From contig QFNI01000004.1 in the NCBI GenBank assembly GCA_003240775.1, positions 1 through 64,000 on the forward strand: a stretch of DNA of 64,000 bases, given 5' to 3'. Below the pieces are notes generated by a model that saw nothing but the letters and a program-made list of their open reading frames with translations, was not told where the DNA came from and did not search any database. This DNA comes from Mesorhizobium amorphae. GTDB taxonomy: Bacteria > Pseudomonadota > Alphaproteobacteria > Rhizobiales > Rhizobiaceae. Each line of letters begins with the position of its first letter. Position 1 is the stretch's first letter. A program made the translations under genes and the position numbers. Positions 51,286-60,230 of this stretch are shown piece by piece.

Positions 51286-52740
51286 ATGTCGTTGTCCGCC
51301 GCCCTCAACATCGCCCAATCCGCGCTTCAGGCGACGTCGCGCCGCACGGATGTGGTGGCGCGCAACCTCACCAACGCGCAGGACCCCGACTACAACCGCC
51401 GCTCCACCACGCTGGTCACGCTGCCCGGCGGCGGCGTGCGCGCAGCGGAAGTGCGCCGCGCCTCCGACGAGATGCTGTCGCGCCAGAACCTGTCGGCCAT
51501 CTCCGGCTGGAGCGGCCAGCAGGCCCTGTCGGACGCGCTCGGCCGGCTTTCGCTGTCGGTCAACGGCGTGGACGGGGAGGGGTCGGCGGCCGTTGCCCTC
51601 GGCAAGCTGTCCCAGTCGCTCCAATCCTATGCCGCAGCCCCCGCCAACACCGCGCTCGGCCAGACCGCGGTGGAAGCCGCGCGCGATCTCGTCCGCAACC
51701 TCAACGATGCGAGCGCCGCCGTCCAGAGCGCGCGCAGCGATGCGGACGACGCCATCGCATCCGCCACGGGTGAACTGCGCTCACTGCTCGACCAGTTCGG
51801 CGATGCCAACCGCGAAGTGATCGCCGGCACCAAGCTCGGCCGCGACACGAGCGATTCCGCCGACCGCCGCGACGGCATCCTCAAGAAGATCGCCGAACTC
51901 GTTCCCGTGTCCGCCACCAACCGGGGCGACGGCGACATGGTGCTGTCGACCCGCGAAGGGGCGGTCCTTTTCGAGACCAACCCGCGCACCGTCACGTTTG
52001 CGCCGCAGGGCGCGTTCGCGGCCGGAACCACCGGCGGCGCGGTCATGATAGACGGCGTGCGGCTCACGGCGGACGCCGCCAATGGCGGCACGATCGCGGG
52101 CCTGCTCGAACTGCGCGACCGCACCGCACCCCAGCTGCAGACCCAGCTCGACGAGATCGCGCGCGGCCTCGTCTCCACCTTCCGCGAGACCGACCAGTCC
52201 GGCGCTGGCTTGGCCGACCGTCCGGGCCTTTTCACCTGGAGCGGCGCGCCCGCCATGCCCGCGGGCGGGATGGTGTCGGCAGGGCTTGCCGGCACGATCA
52301 CCCTCAACGCGGCCTTCGACGCCCAGCGCGGCGGCAACCCGGCACTCCTGCGCGATGGCGGCGCGAATGGCGCGGTCTTCCGCACCAACACGCAGAACGC
52401 CGCGGGCTTTTCCGGCACGCTGATCGCCCTCAACGCACGGCTTGACGAGCCCGGCGCGTTCTCGTCCGCAGCCGGCCTTTCCGCTTCGCAGAGCCTGAAC
52501 GGGTTCGCCGCCGCATCCGTCGGCTGGCTCGAGGGCTCGCGCCAGGCAGCCACGCGCGCCTCCGAAGCGGGTGCAGCCCTCGCCTCGCGCACGGCGGAAG
52601 CGCTGTCCAACGCGACCGGCGTCAACGTCGACACCGAATGGGCGCTGATGCTCGAACTCGAGCATTCCTACGAAGCGTCGGCGCGCATCATCAAGACCGT
52701 GGACGAGATGCTCGCCACCCTGATGCAGGCGATAGGCTGA
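51286..52740 (+). CDS. flgK: Hook-filament junction protein FlgK
   Basis: 484-residue hook-associated protein 1, linking hook to filament. N-terminal ALNIAQSALQATSRRTDVVA and NLTNAQDPDYNRRS, C-terminal TGVNVDTEWALMLELEHSYE are typical axial ends. Starts 31 nt after flgE; its stop overlaps the flgL start by one base. Normal length for alphaproteobacteria. Confidence 0.96.
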   Translation: MSLSAALNIAQSALQATSRRTDVVARNLTNAQDPDYNRRSTTLVTLPGGGVRAAEVRRASDEMLSRQNLSAISGWSGQQALSDALGRLSLSVNGVDGEGSAAVALGKLSQSLQSYAAAPANTALGQTAVEAARDLVRNLNDASAAVQSARSDADDAIASATGELRSLLDQFGDANREVIAGTKLGRDTSDSADRRDGILKKIAELVPVSATNRGDGDMVLSTREGAVLFETNPRTVTFAPQGAFAAGTTGGAVMIDGVRLTADAANGGTIAGLLELRDRTAPQLQTQLDEIARGLVSTFRETDQSGAGLADRPGLFTWSGAPAMPAGGMVSAGLAGTITLNAAFDAQRGGNPALLRDGGANGAVFRTNTQNAAGFSGTLIALNARLDEPGAFSSAAGLSASQSLNGFAAASVGWLEGSRQAATRASEAGAALASRTAEALSNATGVNVDTEWALMLELEHSYEASARIIKTVDEMLATLMQAIG

Positions 52741-53783
52741 TGGCGATCTCGGGCGTCTCCACCTCTTCCATCGGCGTCAGCCTGCGCCTGGCCGTCGCGC
52801 GCGCGCAGACCGACCTCGCACGCAACCAGTCCGAGGCGCTGTCGGGCAGGCTCGCCGACCAGGGCCTGGCGCTCGGCACCGGCACCGCCCAGACCACCGC
52901 GCTCGCGCGCGACATGGAGCGGCTCGACAACATCCGCCAGACCAACGGCCTGGCCTCCACGCGGCTTTCGGCCACCCAAAGCTCGCTCAAGCAGATGGGC
53001 GCGGAAGCCCAGACGCTTTTGTCGGCGCTGACACTCGGCACCACCTCTTCTGCGGGAAGGGATGCGATTGCCGCGACAGCCGCAACCGCGCTCGCCTCCG
53101 TGACGGGGCTGCTGAACTCGTCCGTCAACGGCGAATACCTCTTTGCCGGCGTCAACACCGACGTGCAGCCGGTCACGGCCTGGACGGCGGGCTCGCCCGC
53201 CAAGGCCGCGTTCGACACGGCCTTCCAGACGCGCTTCGGCTTTCCCCAGACGGATGCGCGCGCAGGCGACATCACCCAGGCCGACATGACGGCCTTCCTC
53301 GACAGCGTGGAAGACCAGTTCCTCGGCGCCGGCTGGAACGCCAACTGGTCGGACGCCTCCGACACGCCGATCCAGAGCCGCATCGCGCTCAACGAGACCT
53401 CAGCCACCTCCGTCAGCGCGAACGCCGCCCCCATCCGCAAGCTCGTCATGGCCGCCGCGATCACGGCCGAGCTTTTGTCCGGCCCCGCCGGCACGGGTGC
53501 GCGCGCAGCCGTCACCGAGCGCGCTCGGCAGCTCACGGCCGAAGCCGTGTCGGGCCTGGCCGAGACCCAGGCGCAGACGGGCGTACTCCAATCGCGCGTG
53601 AAATCGGCCTCCGAGCGCCTGGCCACCCAATCCGGCATCCTCAAGGACAGCCTGACGGGCCTGATCGGCGTCGACCGCTACGAGGCTTCCACGCGCGTGG
53701 CCGACCTCCTCAACCAGATCGAGACCTCCTACGCGCTGACGGCCCGCATCGGCCAGCTCAGCCTCGCCAAGTTCCTTCCCTGA
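52740..53783 (+). CDS. flgL: Hook-filament junction protein FlgL
   Basis: 347-residue hook-associated protein 3. The flagellin-like N-terminal helix (SLRLAVARAQTDLARNQSEA) and C-terminal helix (ASTRVADLLNQIETSYALTA) are visible; NGEYLFAGVNTDVQPV is the diagnostic central motif. Its ATG shares a base with the flgK stop. Confidence 0.95.
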   Translation: MAISGVSTSSIGVSLRLAVARAQTDLARNQSEALSGRLADQGLALGTGTAQTTALARDMERLDNIRQTNGLASTRLSATQSSLKQMGAEAQTLLSALTLGTTSSAGRDAIAATAATALASVTGLLNSSVNGEYLFAGVNTDVQPVTAWTAGSPAKAAFDTAFQTRFGFPQTDARAGDITQADMTAFLDSVEDQFLGAGWNANWSDASDTPIQSRIALNETSATSVSANAAPIRKLVMAAAITAELLSGPAGTGARAAVTERARQLTAEAVSGLAETQAQTGVLQSRVKSASERLATQSGILKDSLTGLIGVDRYEASTRVADLLNQIETSYALTARIGQLSLAKFLP

Positions 53784-53806
53784 CCGCTTCCACCCTGCGA
53801 GCCGCG

Positions 53807-54154
53807 ATGTACCAGTTCTCCTATGCAGAAATCGAAGTCGACTCGGTGGCGGACGCGCGCGATCGCGAGCGCCAGCTGATCTCGCGCTCGATCGATCTGC
53901 TCGCGAAAGCCAAGACCAAGGGCTCGTCCTCGCTGGAGGCCGTGGAAGCCATTCACTTCACCAACCGCGTCTGGACCTCCCTGATGGAAGACCTGGGCTC
54001 GGCCGACAACGAGCTGCCCAACGAGCTGCGCGCGAGCCTGATCTCGATCGGCATGTGGGTGTTGCGCGAGGCCGATGCCGTGCGCCAGGGCGCATCCGAC
54101 AATTTCGAGGGCCTGATCGAGGTGTCCGCCATCATCCGGGACGGCATCAAGTGA
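53807..54154 (+). CDS. flaF: Flagellar biosynthesis regulator FlaF
   Basis: 115-residue cytoplasmic protein required for flagellin synthesis and secretion; in Caulobacter it acts with FlbT on flagellin production. Helical, with the family pattern YQFSYAEIEVDSVADARDRE and ISIGMWVLREADAVRQG. Its stop overlaps the flbT start (GTGA). Confidence 0.95.
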   Translation: MYQFSYAEIEVDSVADARDRERQLISRSIDLLAKAKTKGSSSLEAVEAIHFTNRVWTSLMEDLGSADNELPNELRASLISIGMWVLREADAVRQGASDNFEGLIEVSAIIRDGIK

Positions 54155-54597
54155 AGAACACGCTGAAGATCTCCCTCAAGCCCGGCGAACGCATCTTCCT
54201 CAACGGCGCGGTGATCCGGGTCGACCGCAAGGTCACGATCGAGCTGATGAACGACGTGCAGTTCCTGCTCGAAAACCACGTGCTCCAGGCCGAAAACGCC
54301 TCCACGCCGCTGCGCCAGCTCTATTTCGTGGTGCAGGTGATGCTGATGAACCCCGAAGGCGCGGACGATGCCAAGCGCATGTTCCGCACCTCGCTGCCGC
54401 TCCTTCTCGCAAGCTTCACCAGCGAAGACATCCGCGCGGGCCTCAAGCACATCGACCAGCTCGTGGGCGAAGGCCGCGTCTACGAGGCGCTCAAGCGCAT
54501 CCGCGCGCTCTACGCGCTGGAAGAAAAGAGCCTGGCTCCCGCACCCGCCTTTTCCGCACCCCGCGCGACGCTCGCCGCGGCCGCGCTTGGAGCATGA
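54151..54597 (+). CDS. flbT: Flagellin mRNA regulator FlbT
   Basis: 148-residue post-transcriptional regulator that binds flagellin mRNA leaders in Caulobacter and adjusts flagellin synthesis to assembly. Family stretches: LKISLKPGERIFLNGAVIRV and ENHVLQAENASTPLRQLYF. GTG start in a GTGA overlap with flaF. The C-terminal 20 residues are Ala/Pro-rich. Confidence 0.95.
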   Translation: MKNTLKISLKPGERIFLNGAVIRVDRKVTIELMNDVQFLLENHVLQAENASTPLRQLYFVVQVMLMNPEGADDAKRMFRTSLPLLLASFTSEDIRAGLKHIDQLVGEGRVYEALKRIRALYALEEKSLAPAPAFSAPRATLAAAALGA

Positions 54598-54601
54598 TCC
54601 G

Positions 54602-55018
54602 ATGGACGTCTCGGCCCTCACCACAACCATCCCCGCCGGCGCCAACGAGCGCTCCTCGGCATCCGCCAAGACCACGGCGGACTACCAGTCCTTTCTGAAG
54701 CTGCTCGTCGCGCAGATGAAGAACCAGGACCCGACCAAGCCGATGGACCCCACCCAATACGTGGCCCAGCTCGCCTCCTTCAGCCAGGTCGAGCAGTCGG
54801 TGCAGACCAACAAGAAGCTCGACCAGATGCTGCAGGCCTCCGCTCTTTCGCAGGCCGACGGCCTGATCGGCCGCACGGTCTCCTCGTCGGACGGCAGCGT
54901 GTCGGGCACGGTGGAAGCGCTGAAGCTCGGCACCAACGGCGTGACCGCCATTCTCAAGGGCGGCGCGGAGATCGCGGTCGGCCCCGGTCTCGTGATCTCC
55001 GCGGGAGCGCAGTCGTGA
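54602..55018 (+). CDS. flgD: Hook cap scaffolding protein FlgD
   Basis: 138-residue protein that caps the growing hook. It is short, consisting of the conserved N-terminal export region (YQSFLKLLVAQMKNQDPTKP, then TQYVAQLASFSQVEQSV) and a small C-terminal domain; the FlgD Tudor/Ig-like parts of enteric proteins are mostly missing, as in Rhizobiales. Starts 4 nt after flbT, overlaps fliQ by 4 nt. Confidence 0.94.
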   Translation: MDVSALTTTIPAGANERSSASAKTTADYQSFLKLLVAQMKNQDPTKPMDPTQYVAQLASFSQVEQSVQTNKKLDQMLQASALSQADGLIGRTVSSSDGSVSGTVEALKLGTNGVTAILKGGAEIAVGPGLVISAGAQS

Positions 55019-55281
55019 ACGAGGCAGACGCGCTCGATCTCGTCCAGTTCGCCATCTGGACCGTGCTGACGGCGTCCGCACCGGCCGTCGTCATCGCGAT
55101 GGTGGTGGGCGTGGTGATCGCGCTCTTCCAGGCGCTCACGCAGATCCAGGAAGTCACGCTCACCTTTGTGCCGAAGATCGTGGCGATCCTGCTCGCGGTC
55201 GCCGTCACTGGCCCCTATGTGGGCGGGCAGATCTCGGCCTTCACCAACGTCATCTTCGAGCGCATCGAAACCGGTTTCTGA
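55015..55281 (+). CDS. fliQ: Flagellar export gate protein FliQ
   Basis: 88-residue export-gate subunit with two membrane helices (about 10-38 and 47-75) and the family motifs AIWTVLTASAPAVV and ALTQIQEVTLTFVPKI. GTG start overlapping the flgD stop. Last gene before the operon is interrupted by the oppositely oriented GNAT gene. Confidence 0.97.
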   Translation: MNEADALDLVQFAIWTVLTASAPAVVIAMVVGVVIALFQALTQIQEVTLTFVPKIVAILLAVAVTGPYVGGQISAFTNVIFERIETGF

Positions 55282-55291
55282 GCCACAAGGC

Positions 55292-55795
55292 TCACAGGTC
55301 GCAGATGAGGTAGCGCACGGTCTTCGACCCGCCGTGGATCGCCGCCTCGCCCATCTCGCGAAAGCCGAGTGCGGCATGGAACGCGTCCGACGCCGGGTTG
55401 GGCGGCACGCGGTTCACCTCGCACACGATCCGTGTGTGTCCCGCCCCCCGCGCGGCCTCGAACAAGGCGGCATAGAGCTTGCGCGCCAGCCCGCGCCCCC
55501 GCGCATGCTCGGCCACCACCACCCGGTCCACATAGACGAAGCGGTCGAGCCGCTCGCGAAACCACACGAAGTTCGGGCTGCCGTAATCCGCGTCCTGGTC
55601 AAAGGCCAGGAGCAGCGCGTCCGCTTCGCCCACGCGCCAGGCCGCAAAGGCCTGCCCGCCCATCCTGGCGAGCGCGTCCATCTCCAGCCACGACAATTCC
55701 TGCGCATGGGCGTTGTTCAGCGCCAGCACCCCTTCGAGCCCGTCCGATCCCAACGCTTGAACCGCGTCCCGCCCACCCTCGCGCAAGCTCTGCAT
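55292..55795 (-). CDS. GNAT-family N-acetyltransferase inside the flagellar cluster
   Basis: 167-residue acetyl-CoA-dependent acetyltransferase. The acetyl-CoA-binding motif VVVAEHARGRGLARKLY (R-x-x-G-x-A) and the C-terminal HAALGFREMGEA are typical of motifs A and B. It is convergent with fliQ (10-nt gap) and divergent from flhA, so it splits what would otherwise be one run of flagellar genes. The flhA promoter element overlaps its first codons. Substrate unknown; nothing in the sequence ties it to flagella. Confidence 0.88.
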   Translation of the reverse strand: MQSLREGGRDAVQALGSDGLEGVLALNNAHAQELSWLEMDALARMGGQAFAAWRVGEADALLLAFDQDADYGSPNFVWFRERLDRFVYVDRVVVAEHARGRGLARKLYAALFEAARGAGHTRIVCEVNRVPPNPASDAFHAALGFREMGEAAIHGGSKTVRYLICDL

Positions 55796-55800
55796 CCTAG
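55781..55800 (+). promoter_or_regulatory. Flagellar promoter element upstream of flhA
   Basis: GCGCAAG, nine bases, CTAG: identical in spacing to the copies before the DUF1217 gene, flgB and fliF, and 31 nt before the flhA start. It overlaps the first codons of the divergent acetyltransferase gene. Confidence 0.6.
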
Positions 55801-55830
55801 CGATTACGCTCCATTCTCAGGCATTCCGGC

Positions 55831-57924
55831 ATGGCTTTAGCAGAACAGATCGGCGCAGCGGGAGCCGCTCCCAAGACCTCGGGGCGCGACATCTTCTTCG
55901 CGCTCGGCGTGGTCGTGATCCTGGCCGTGCTGTTTCTGCCGATCCCGGCCTTTATGATCGACATCGGGCTCGCCTTCTCCATCGCGCTTTCCGTGCTGAT
56001 CCTGATGGTGGCGCTCTGGATCCCGCGCCCGCTCGAGTTCTCGTCCTTCCCGACCGTGCTCCTGATCGCGACCATGCTGCGGCTTTCGCTCAACATCGCG
56101 ACCACGCGTGCCATCCTCTCTCACGGCGCGGAAGGCACGCATGCGGCGGGCTACGTGATCGCGGGCTTCTCCCAGCTCGTGATGTCCGGCGATTTCGTGA
56201 TCGGTCTGATCGTGTTCCTGATCCTGGTGATCGTGAACTTCATCGTCATCACCAAGGGCGCCACCCGCATCGCGGAAGTGGGCGCGCGCTTCACGCTCGA
56301 CGCCATCCCCGGCAAGCAGATGTCGATCGACGCCGACCTGAACGCCGGCGTCATCGACGACAAGACCGCGCAAGTGCGCCGCCGCGAGCTGGAGGAGGAA
56401 AGCTCCTTCTTCGGCTCCATGGACGGCGCGTCGAAATTCGTGCGCGGCGACGCCATTGCCGGCCTCATCATCACCGCCATCAACATCGTCGGCGGCATCG
56501 CCATCGGCACCTTCCGGCATGGCCTGAGCCTGGGCGAGGCGACCGACGTCTTCATCAAGCTTTCGGTAGGCGACGGCCTCGTCACCCAGATCCCCGCCCT
56601 GATCGTCTCGCTCGCCGCCGGCCTCCTGGTTTCCAAGGGCGGCACGCGGGGCTCGGCGGAAAAGGCGGTGTTCGGCCAGCTCGGCGCCCACCCCCGCGCG
56701 CTGTCGGTCGCGGCCCTGCTGCTCGTGCTTCTGGCGCTGATGCCGGGCCTGCCGATGTTTCCCTTCCTCTCGCTCGCAGCCCTTCTCGGCGTGCTCGCCT
56801 ATGCCATCCCGCAGAACCAGCAGAAGAAGGACCGCGCCGAGGCCCAGGCCAAGCACGACGAAGAAAGCGCCAAGCAGCAGGAGGAGAAGGATTCGGTCAA
56901 GAATTCACTGCGCACCGCCGAGATCGAGCTGCTCATCGGCAAGCAGCTTTCGGCCAGGCTCCTGTCGTCGCACCAGGAACTCGCCTTCCGAATGGGCAAG
57001 ATGCGCAAGAAGTTCGCCACCCAATACGGCTTCGTGGTGCCCGAGGTGAAGCTCACCGACGAGTTCTCGATTCCGCCCAAGACCTACCAGATCAAGATCC
57101 ACGGCACGGTGGTGGCCGAGCACAGCCTGCGCGTGGGCGAAGTCACGGCCCTTCTGGGCAACCGCGAGCCGCCCGAGATTCCCGGCGAGGAAGTGCGCGA
57201 GCCCGCTTTCGGCATGCGCGCCTGGTCGGTGCCCGAAACCTTCACGGAAGACCTCAAGCGCGAGGGCTTCACGTTTGCCGACAACATGTCGGTGCTGCTC
57301 ACGCATCTGTCGGAAGTCGTGCGCAACAACCTGCCGCAGCTTCTGTCCTACAAGGACATGAAGGTCCTGATCGAGCGGCTCGACCCCGAATACCGCAAGC
57401 TGGCCGACGACATCTGCACCCAGCACATCTCCTATCCCGGCCTCCAGGCCGTGTTGAAGCTCCTGCTCGCCGAGCGCGTGTCGATCCGCAACCTCCACCT
57501 GATCATCGAGGCGATCGCCGAGATCGCTCCCCATATCCGGCGCACGGAAGCGATCGTCGAGCATGTGCGCATCCGCATGAGCCAGCAGATCTGCGGCGAC
57601 CTGACCGAAGGCGGCACGCTCAAGGTCCTGCGCCTCGGCAACCGCTGGGACCTGGCCTTCCACCAGAGCCTCAAGCGCGACGCCAAGGGCGAGGTGCGCG
57701 AGTTCGACATCGACCCCCGCCAGCTCGAAGAGTTCGGCGCGGATGCCTCCAACGCCATCCGCACCCATCTCGACCGCGGCGAGCGCTTCGCCATCGTCAC
57801 CGCACCCGACGCGCGCCCCTATGTCCGCATGATCGTCGAGCGCCTCTACCCCACGCTTCCCGTGCTCTCGCATGTGGAGATCGCCAAGGGCGTGGAAGTC
57901 CGCGTCCTCGGCACCGTCTCGTGA
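55831..57924 (+). CDS. flhA: Flagellar export gate protein FlhA
   Basis: 697-residue core export component: eight membrane helices in the first ~330 residues and a cytoplasmic domain that forms a nonameric ring and receives chaperone-substrate complexes. Family motifs: PRPLEFSSFPTVLLIATMLR, the FHIPEP region (RFTLDAIPGKQMSIDADLNA), and C-terminal LLSYKDMKVLIERLDPEYRK. Complete. Confidence 0.98.
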   Translation: MALAEQIGAAGAAPKTSGRDIFFALGVVVILAVLFLPIPAFMIDIGLAFSIALSVLILMVALWIPRPLEFSSFPTVLLIATMLRLSLNIATTRAILSHGAEGTHAAGYVIAGFSQLVMSGDFVIGLIVFLILVIVNFIVITKGATRIAEVGARFTLDAIPGKQMSIDADLNAGVIDDKTAQVRRRELEEESSFFGSMDGASKFVRGDAIAGLIITAINIVGGIAIGTFRHGLSLGEATDVFIKLSVGDGLVTQIPALIVSLAAGLLVSKGGTRGSAEKAVFGQLGAHPRALSVAALLLVLLALMPGLPMFPFLSLAALLGVLAYAIPQNQQKKDRAEAQAKHDEESAKQQEEKDSVKNSLRTAEIELLIGKQLSARLLSSHQELAFRMGKMRKKFATQYGFVVPEVKLTDEFSIPPKTYQIKIHGTVVAEHSLRVGEVTALLGNREPPEIPGEEVREPAFGMRAWSVPETFTEDLKREGFTFADNMSVLLTHLSEVVRNNLPQLLSYKDMKVLIERLDPEYRKLADDICTQHISYPGLQAVLKLLLAERVSIRNLHLIIEAIAEIAPHIRRTEAIVEHVRIRMSQQICGDLTEGGTLKVLRLGNRWDLAFHQSLKRDAKGEVREFDIDPRQLEEFGADASNAIRTHLDRGERFAIVTAPDARPYVRMIVERLYPTLPVLSHVEIAKGVEVRVLGTVS

Positions 57925-57952
57925 CCCTTTTCGAGCACCACCATCAACGATC

Positions 57953-58073
57953 CCCCTCCCCCCTGAGGGGAGGGGTAAGGGGTGGGGGTGACCTCTCCGC
58001 CACGCAATCGTCGCAGGGGTTGGTGACGGCACCGTCACCCCCACCCCTTACCCCTCCCCTCAGGGGGGAGGGG
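57953..58073. repeat. Large intergenic inverted repeat
   Basis: Two perfectly complementary 40-nt arms (57953-57992 and 58034-58073) flank a 41-nt spacer, filling most of the flhA-fliR gap. The arms are made of runs of C and G with GTAAGG and CTTACC centres. As RNA it would form a very stable stem; as DNA it resembles mobile intergenic repeats of Rhizobiales. It could attenuate read-through into fliR, which has no other obvious promoter. Confidence 0.85.
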
Positions 58074-58105
58074 AACCGTCAGCCTCACCACCTTTCCACC
58101 CGCCC

Positions 58106-58858
58106 ATGACCGCCGACGCCGAGCGCCTCGTTCTCGCAGCGTTTCTCGCCTTCTGCCGCATCGGCGCGTGCTTCATGCTGATGCCCGGCCTGTCCTCCGT
58201 GCGCCTGCCGCCCCAGGTCCGGCTCTTCATCGCGGTCGCCGTCACCTTCGCCGTGTTCGCCCACCTGTCCGACGCGATCCTTCCCTTCGCCGACCGCGCG
58301 CCCGCCACGCTCGGCCCCCGCATCGTCTCCGAACTCCTGATCGGCGGGTTGATCGGGCTTCTCGCGCGCATCTATGTGCTGGCGCTCCAGTTCATCGGAA
58401 CCGCCATCGCCATGCTGATCGGCTACGGCGCGCCGGGCGGCATGGCGATCGAGGAGCCGGAAGCGGCGGGCCCGCTCGCCGCCCTCATCTCGTTTTCGGC
58501 GCTGCTTCTTTTGTTCGTCTTCGACTTCCACCACGAGGTCGTGCGCGCGCTCGTCTCGTCCTACGAGGTCGTGCCGATCGGTTCGGCCTTCGACGGGCGG
58601 GGCGCACTCGTCGATCTTTCCGACACGCTGGCCGAAGCCTTTCTCGTCACGCTGCGGCTCGGCTCGCCCTTTGTCGCCTATGCGATCCTGGTGAATCTCT
58701 CGGTCGGCTTCATCAACAAGCTCGTGCCGCAGATCCCCGTCTACTTCATCGCCCAGCCCTTCGTGATCGCGGGCGGGCTAATCCTTCTTTATCTCGGAGC
58801 CGGCACCCTGCTCTCCTTGTTTGCCGACGGATTCGCCCCCGTCACCCTGGGACAATAG
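58106..58858 (+). CDS. fliR: Flagellar export gate protein FliR
   Basis: 250-residue export-gate subunit with about six membrane helices (MLMPGLSSVRLPPQVRLF, ELLIGGLIGLLARIYVLALQ and the NKLVPQIPVYFIAQPFVIAG loop are characteristic). Follows flhA after the long inverted repeat. The next gene starts directly after its stop. Confidence 0.97.
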   Translation: MTADAERLVLAAFLAFCRIGACFMLMPGLSSVRLPPQVRLFIAVAVTFAVFAHLSDAILPFADRAPATLGPRIVSELLIGGLIGLLARIYVLALQFIGTAIAMLIGYGAPGGMAIEEPEAAGPLAALISFSALLLLFVFDFHHEVVRALVSSYEVVPIGSAFDGRGALVDLSDTLAEAFLVTLRLGSPFVAYAILVNLSVGFINKLVPQIPVYFIAQPFVIAGGLILLYLGAGTLLSLFADGFAPVTLGQ

Positions 58859-59281
58859 ATGCGAACACCCAATCCCAAGCGCCTGCGACGCCTTCTCGCC
58901 GTCCACCGCACGCTGTCCGCCGCCTGCGAGGCGCGCCGGGCGGGCCACTTGGCCGCGGCCTGCGCCGCCCGCGCCGATGCCGAGAACCTGCGCGAGCGGT
59001 TCGACGCGGCGGGCTCGCTCTTTGCGCTCTTTCCCGAACTCTACCACGACCGCGTGGCGCGCGCGGTCCAGCGCGCGAGCGAGGAGACCGACAAGGCCGA
59101 CGCCGAGGGCCTGGCTCTCGCCAAGCTCGCGACTCGCGAGAAGTCCGTCGAGGAGCGCCTGGCCCAGGCAGAGCGCTGGGAAGCGCGCACGGCCGACGAG
59201 CGCACGCTCCTGCAATGGGTGGAAACGCGCATCGGTCAGCCTGCGGCAAGCATCACGGGGGAGAGTGCTTCCGAAATCTGA
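58859..59281 (+). CDS. FliJ-like coiled-coil protein
   Basis: 140-residue cytoplasmic protein, almost wholly helical and rich in Arg, Ala and Glu, with heptad-like spacing through about residues 8-120. Size, shape and position after fliR suit a FliJ-type export chaperone, but FliJ sequences are too variable to confirm by eye. It starts directly after the fliR stop and is followed at 10 nt by the rod-binding protein. Confidence 0.6.
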   Translation: MRTPNPKRLRRLLAVHRTLSAACEARRAGHLAAACAARADAENLRERFDAAGSLFALFPELYHDRVARAVQRASEETDKADAEGLALAKLATREKSVEERLAQAERWEARTADERTLLQWVETRIGQPAASITGESASEI

Positions 59282-59291
59282 GGAAGCGCCC

Positions 59292-59795
59292 GTGGCCATT
59301 TCGCCGGTCAGCGACATCGTGATGGACGTGGTGCAGGCAGCCGAGCCTGCGGCCGTCGCCGCCGCCCGCGCCCGGTTGAGCGAGGGCGCAGCCTCTGGCG
59401 GCGAGACCTTCTCGCTCGACATCGCCGGGCGCCCGGCGCCACGGATCGAGAAGCCGGGCCTTGAGCCCTTCCAGAAGTTCGAAGCCATGGTGCTCGGCTC
59501 GTTCGTGGAGGCGATGCTGCCCGACGATGCCGAGAGCGCCTATGGCGGCGGCATGGCCGGTTCGATGTGGAAGGGGCTGCTCGCCGAGAAGCTCGGCACC
59601 GCCCTGGCCGAAAGCGGCGGCATCGGCATCGCCGAGCGCATGCTGCCCGGCCACTATGTCGAAGACGGCAAGCGCGTCTCGGTCGGCCCCGCAGCCCACC
59701 CGCCCAGCCAGGCCGAAGCCGGACATTCCATGCTGCAGACCTCGCTGGTCGCCGAATTCCAGCGCCGCGCCCTGCGCACCACCTCCGACAGCTGA
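59292..59795 (+). CDS. FlgJ-like rod-binding protein without muramidase domain
   Basis: 167-residue protein with the Rod-binding motif of FlgJ (FQKFEAMVLGSFVEAMLP, then GGMAGSMWKGLLAEKLGTAL). FlgJ caps the growing rod; the separate muramidase activity may be supplied by the transglycosylase gene near 48.4 kb. The GTG start has GAGGAAG 5 nt before it; an in-frame GTG 27 nt upstream is less well placed. Confidence 0.8.
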   Translation: MAISPVSDIVMDVVQAAEPAAVAAARARLSEGAASGGETFSLDIAGRPAPRIEKPGLEPFQKFEAMVLGSFVEAMLPDDAESAYGGGMAGSMWKGLLAEKLGTALAESGGIGIAERMLPGHYVEDGKRVSVGPAAHPPSQAEAGHSMLQTSLVAEFQRRALRTTSDS

Positions 59796-59812
59796 CCGCG
59801 AAGGGATCGCCC

Positions 59813-60220
59813 GTGGAATATTCGCCCTTCGCCTCCGCCCAGCCGGCTCCCGCCTTCGCGCCTGCGGTGGCGCCCGGCAACCTTTCGGCCGTGATCGCGC
59901 GCGTGGCCGAAGCGGTGGAGGCCGAAACGATCGGCCTGCGCACCGACCGCAATTTCGACATCCGCGCCTCCAACGCGCGCAAGAGCCGCTGCCTCTACGA
60001 GCTGTCGCGCGCCGCCAAGGGCATGGGCGATGGCGACATGCTGCGCGAGCATGCCGCGGCGCTCGGCGCGCTCAAGAAGGCGCTGGCGCACAACGAGTCG
60101 GTGGTGCGCGCCCATCTCGACGCCGTGGGCGAGGTCGCGGCCCTTCTGAAGGGCGCCATCGAGCACGCCCATTCCGACGGAACCTATTCGTCGGGCGGCT
60201 ACGGCCAGGGCGGCTGGTAG
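59813..60220 (+). CDS. FlgN-like chaperone candidate
   Basis: 135-residue soluble helical protein. The segment DRNFDIRASNARKSRCLYELSR is followed by a long helix (EHAAALGALKKALAHNESVV) and a Ser/Gly/Tyr tail. The layout resembles FlgN, the chaperone of FlgK and FlgL, as annotated at this place in Rhizobiales. GTG start with GAAGGG upstream. Assignment by position and shape only. Confidence 0.55.
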   Translation: MEYSPFASAQPAPAFAPAVAPGNLSAVIARVAEAVEAETIGLRTDRNFDIRASNARKSRCLYELSRAAKGMGDGDMLREHAAALGALKKALAHNESVVRAHLDAVGEVAALLKGAIEHAHSDGTYSSGGYGQGGW

Positions 60221-60230
60221 GGGCCGGGCC

